NCBI GenBank assembly: GCA_964560875.1
Contig: CAZLMW010000208.1
Coordinates: forward strand, 1 to 7,926
Source: CAZLMW01 sp964560875
GTDB lineage: Bacteria; Myxococcota_A; UBA9042
DNA: 7,926 nt
Direction of reading: 5' to 3'
Part shown: positions 5,013 through 7,926 of the stretch, in pieces
Numbering within the stretch: the first letter of the stretch is position 1
Layout of the letters: every line of letters starts with the position of its first letter
Position numbers and translations under genes: made by a program
Notes under the pieces: generated by a model
The model's input: only the letters and a program-made list of their open reading frames with translations
Told to the model about the DNA's origin: nothing
The model's database searches: none

Positions 5013-7760
5013 TCACGGTGCTCCAGGCTGGCGTTTGCCGCGGCAGAGCTCGTGCCATGTGCGGATCTTCGGGTCGCTGGTGACGGGGCCGAGCATCGTC
5101 TCAAGGGTATCAACCGCCCACGGCGCGCGTCGTGCGAGCTGCGGACAAACGCGGGGCAGGTCGGCCGTTGTCGCGGTGGCTGGATCGGGCAAATGGATGG
5201 CGACCGCGGCGCTTCGTTCGGCTCTCCTGGCGGCGGAGAGGCCGGCCTGTTGCAGCGGTGCTTCGTGGGTTCCGGGGCTCAGCGCGAGGTAGCGATGTAG
5301 GGCGGTGCGGCGCTTTTCGTCGGGCGGGTTTCGGGCCAAATGGCGGGCCAGGGCGGTGCGCGGCGCTTTGGCCATGCGGGTGTCGAGCTCGCGGATCAGG
5401 GCGGTCGGGGCCACGCCGACAAAGAAATCGCGCGGGGCCACATATTCGATGCTCGGTCGGGTGTCGTGCATGTGCCCGGTGAAGCCCTTGCAGACCTCGT
5501 TGACGGCGGCCTCATCGGCCATTTGCAGGACCAGCAGGTCGTCGCCGGTGCGCGGCAGGCGGCGGTGGTTGGCGGCGTCGAGCGCCTTTTGAATCGACTT
5601 GTCGGCGTACATCGCGCGGACCTTGGCCACGTCGATCGCGAGCTTCTCGGTGCTCGCCACGACGGCGATATCGGCGGCTTCGAGGCGAAAGACGACGGCG
5701 TGCGGGAAGACCGAGTGCAGCGTGCACAAGACCGAGCGGAAGGTCTCGTTGCTCATCTCGTAGACCTGGATCCACTGCACGAAAGCGCCGCCCTTTTTCA
5801 GCCGCGAGCGCATCATTGAAAACGCCTCGACGGTGTAGAGGTCGGCCACGCCGATAACCCACGGGTTGGACGGTTCGGAGACGATGATGTCGTAGCTATG
5901 CGGCGGGGCTTTGCGCAGGGCGTCGCGGGCGTCGGCCACGTCAACTCTCACGCGCGGGTTCTGCAGAACATTGCCGTTGAACGGGCCAAAGAGCTTGGCG
6001 ACCTCGACCACGGCTGGCGAGAGCTCTGCGACGTGCACTTTTGCCCTGCGGTGACTGGCGGCGGAAGCGGCGGATTGACCGGTGCCGAGGCCGACAACGA
6101 AGACGTCGGTGGCGTCCGGTCGCGCGACGAAACCGAGATGGCCCAGCCCGACCTGCGTGACCGGCTCGAAGTTGCTGCCGTCGGTCTTGCCGTTGGTGCG
6201 AAACAGGAGCAGGCCGTCGTCCTCCCGATAATCGACCGAAATCGAGGCGTCTTTGCCGTCCTCGCGAAAGATCTCGCGACCGGCGCGGATGTAGTGCAGG
6301 GCTTGTTTGACCGGCCGAACGCGCGATTTGCGCAGGCGGAACAGGCCGCGATGCAAGAGGGTGATGTCCGGCGGCGCGGCGATGCTGACCGCGAGGATGA
6401 TGACGCCGATCGTTGCGGCGATGGCCTTGGGACGCGCTCCCACCGGTCGGGGCAAGCAGGTCAGGCCGATGACGAGCGACAGGCATGCGCCGGCGACAAG
6501 CACGTTTTCGAGCCCGAGCACCGGCATCAACAAGAACCCACCAATCAGCGCGCCGGTGAGGTTGCCGAGGGTGTTGCTGCCGAGGATCCACGCCGTCGCC
6601 CGCGCCACGCCACCACCGGACAGTCGCGCGCCGTCGAGCAGCACAGGAAACGAAGCACCGAGCGCCATCGCCGCGGGCAACATGTGCAGCGCAACCCAGC
6701 CGCCGCCGGTCCGCAACCAGCGCGTGTAGTTTTCGTATTCGGGTCGGATCGCCAGGCGCATGTCGAGCAGCTCGATCGGCAGGGAGCCGAGGCGCAGGTA
6801 GAGGAAAAACGCCATCAGCGCGGCGACGATTTGGGTGCCGGCGAAGATGACGCGGGGATCCTTGCCGCGCGCGACGAAGAACGTGGCGATCGCGCTACCC
6901 GACGCGATCCCGACGATGACGACGGTGAGCATCAGCGCGAACGCGTAGACAGAGGCCCCGAGCAGCAGGCCGGCCATGCGCACCCAGACGACCTCGTAGA
7001 CCAGCGTGACCATGCCGGTTCCGAACGCGGCGAAGAGGAACGCGTTGTACGGCGGCGCGCGCGGATCGGGGTCGGTGATGACGTCTTCGGGCACGTCCTT
7101 GGCGTCGTCGGAGAGCCCCCGCGCGAGCACGGCAACAGCGATCGCGACGGCGATGTTGATGGCGGCGCCGAGGTGTAGCGGACCGTCGAGCCCGAGCTTT
7201 TCGATCAGCCAAAAACCGGCAGCCAGCGAGCCCGTCGCCCCGCCGAACGCGTTGACGGCGTAGTAGCGACCGATGAGCGGCACGGCTCCGGTGCCCACCG
7301 AACGGGACACGGCGGCGGCGAGAACCGGCAGGGTGGCGCCCATGAGCGTCGACATCGGCAGGATCAACAGCGCCGCCAGCATCATCTGCGAGGCGACAGA
7401 TGCCGTGGACCCAGGCGCCATGCCCGACGACAAGCTATGAAAGGCCGCGAAGACGACCGGCGAGACATGGGGAAACGCCAGCGCCCACACGCCGATGCCC
7501 GCTTCGAGGCCACAATACGCAAAGAGCGGCTTGATAACGCCGGTCCAACGGGTCGCGCAGAGCTTTCCGGCCGCGATTGCGCCGAGGGACAGCCCACCGA
7601 GAAAGGCGCTGAGCGTGACCGCCTGCGACGCGCCCGATGAGCCGATGTGAAGCGTCAGGTAGCGGCCGAGGACGACCTCGTAAAGCAGCCCAGTCGCCCC
7701 GGTGAGCGCAAGCAGCGCCGGAAGAAACCAGCGAAACCGGACGGGCGTAGCGGTGACCAT
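5013..7760 (-). CDS. Fused MFS-like transporter / spermidine synthase-like protein
   Basis: This 915-residue protein joins a multi-pass membrane half (residues about 8-470, roughly 12 spans in two halves split by a hydrophilic loop at 213-235) to a cytosolic Rossmann methyltransferase-like domain of the spermidine synthase family (about 490-710). A helical tail runs from about 720 to 915. The nucleotide-binding turn is GLGTGQS (557-563). Where spermidine synthases have a D-x-x-D-P catalytic motif, this protein has SEPSNPW (628-634), so catalytic Asp is Glu and the next Asp is Asn. The usual polyamine-binding LDG-Q-DE-YHE segment is also not recognisable. True aminopropyl transfer is therefore doubtful; a membrane-linked role on another amine or cofactor is possible but unproven. 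The start chosen is the ATG directly before the first membrane span. The open frame continues upstream to a TTG at 7919, but those 53 residues are polar, basic and unlike the family. No Shine-Dalgarno is visible at the ATG. Confidence 0.88.
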   Translation of the reverse strand: MVTATPVRFRWFLPALLALTGATGLLYEVVLGRYLTLHIGSSGASQAVTLSAFLGGLSLGAIAAGKLCATRWTGVIKPLFAYCGLEAGIGVWALAFPHVSPVVFAAFHSLSSGMAPGSTASVASQMMLAALLILPMSTLMGATLPVLAAAVSRSVGTGAVPLIGRYYAVNAFGGATGSLAAGFWLIEKLGLDGPLHLGAAINIAVAIAVAVLARGLSDDAKDVPEDVITDPDPRAPPYNAFLFAAFGTGMVTLVYEVVWVRMAGLLLGASVYAFALMLTVVIVGIASGSAIATFFVARGKDPRVIFAGTQIVAALMAFFLYLRLGSLPIELLDMRLAIRPEYENYTRWLRTGGGWVALHMLPAAMALGASFPVLLDGARLSGGGVARATAWILGSNTLGNLTGALIGGFLLMPVLGLENVLVAGACLSLVIGLTCLPRPVGARPKAIAATIGVIILAVSIAAPPDITLLHRGLFRLRKSRVRPVKQALHYIRAGREIFREDGKDASISVDYREDDGLLLFRTNGKTDGSNFEPVTQVGLGHLGFVARPDATDVFVVGLGTGQSAASAASHRRAKVHVAELSPAVVEVAKLFGPFNGNVLQNPRVRVDVADARDALRKAPPHSYDIIVSEPSNPWVIGVADLYTVEAFSMMRSRLKKGGAFVQWIQVYEMSNETFRSVLCTLHSVFPHAVVFRLEAADIAVVASTEKLAIDVAKVRAMYADKSIQKALDAANHRRLPRTGDDLLVLQMADEAAVNEVCKGFTGHMHDTRPSIEYVAPRDFFVGVAPTALIRELDTRMAKAPRTALARHLARNPPDEKRRTALHRYLALSPGTHEAPLQQAGLSAARRAERSAAVAIHLPDPATATTADLPRVCPQLARRAPWAVDTLETMLGPVTSDPKIRTWHELCRGKRQPGAP

Positions 7761-7926
7761 GAGCGCGAGGCTACAGCGTGTGGCTGATCGGCGACAGTTC
7801 GCGGCCCTCGGGGATCCCCTCTCTTTTTTTTCCACTTTTTTGTCGCTGCGAGGGATCGACTCAATGAATTTGGGTTCTGTCTTGGCAGACGGCGCCTCGA
7901 TCAAGGGGGAAGGACCCAACAGGGGA
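7761..7926. other. Intergenic leader region of the fused synthase gene
   Basis: This right-edge region holds the phased A-tracts and a 10-base palindrome GGGGATCCCC at 7810-7819. No gene is supportable; the frame open through it on the minus strand is a fortuitous extension of the downstream gene with only a TTG as possible start. Confidence 0.5.
7824..7841 (-). promoter_or_regulatory. Phased A-tracts upstream of the fused synthase gene
   Basis: On the minus strand a run of six A and a run of eight A are separated by GTGG, with centres about 11 bases apart, close to one helical turn. They lie about 64-81 bases before the ATG at 7760 and contrast sharply with the GC-rich surroundings. Such phased A-tracts bend DNA and can act as UP elements or protein-binding sites. 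I see no strong -35/-10 pair between them and the gene. Confidence 0.35.

Noticed and set aside
4992..5020. Imperfect hairpin CACGTTGATA / TATCACGGTG overlapping the fused synthase stop codon, considered as a terminator.
   Set aside because: Two central mismatches, no T-tract on either strand, and overlap with the coding end make it unconvincing.
5898..7178. A plus-strand open frame of about 426 codons opposite the fused synthase.
   Set aside because: Low-complexity Arg/Asp/Gly-rich translation antisense to a clear membrane protein; a composition artefact.
7810..7831. GGGGATCCCC followed by a T-run on the plus strand, considered as an intrinsic terminator.
   Set aside because: The palindrome leaves almost no loop for a stable hairpin, and no plus-strand gene ends here.
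7761..7919. A 53-residue N-terminal extension of the fused synthase starting at TTG 7919.
   Set aside because: Polar and basic, including two lysine-rich stretches encoded by the A-tracts. The ATG at 7760 directly precedes the first membrane span, as expected for the family.

Overview
The window is GC-rich, with strong G/C preference at third codon positions, and carries no tRNA, rRNA, CRISPR array or intact insertion sequence. The gene content points to an environmental, probably deltaproteobacterial or myxobacterial-type bacterium: a multidomain class III nucleotide cyclase, a type IV prepilin peptidase, a membrane histidine kinase and an MFS/spermidine-synthase fusion. This lineage is an inference from gene families, not from a phylogenetic marker.

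Layout. Positions 1-249 are non-coding: an imperfect palindrome next to an AT-rich patch at the left edge, then a 10-bp inverted repeat just behind the cyclase stop that may be its terminator. Positions 250-2241 (minus) encode a membrane-anchored GAF-PAS-class III adenylate cyclase with every catalytic residue visible. A 214-bp divergent intergenic region follows. On the plus strand, 2456-3325 encodes a complete prepilin peptidase (PilD/GspO family). A GTG-started histidine kinase (3329-4528) begins three bases after its stop, so the two are almost certainly co-transcribed. Positions 4529-5012 hold no intact gene, only the core of a GNAT acetyltransferase abutting the kinase stop and further broken open frames. 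Positions 5013-7760 (minus) encode a 915-residue protein with a multi-pass membrane half and a spermidine-synthase-like domain. It is convergent with the kinase and has two phased A-tracts upstream.

How the parts may work together. The prepilin peptidase processes pilin or pseudopilin precursors. The coupled kinase may be a sensor tied to surface appendage or secretion function. The divergent cyclase makes a second messenger, and its GAF domain has an exact match to the NKXnFX3DE cyclic-nucleotide-binding signature, so it may sense its own product. A cAMP/pilus link is known in other bacteria but is only inferred here from adjacency. The MFS/spermidine-synthase protein looks like a separate unit; its active-site changes suggest it is not a classical spermidine synthase. 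I see no clearly new multi-gene system. The most interesting items are the GAF-regulated cyclase, the prepilin peptidase/kinase pair with a tandem-repeat insertion in the kinase ATP-binding domain, the altered active site of the fused synthase, and the decayed 4529-5012 segment.
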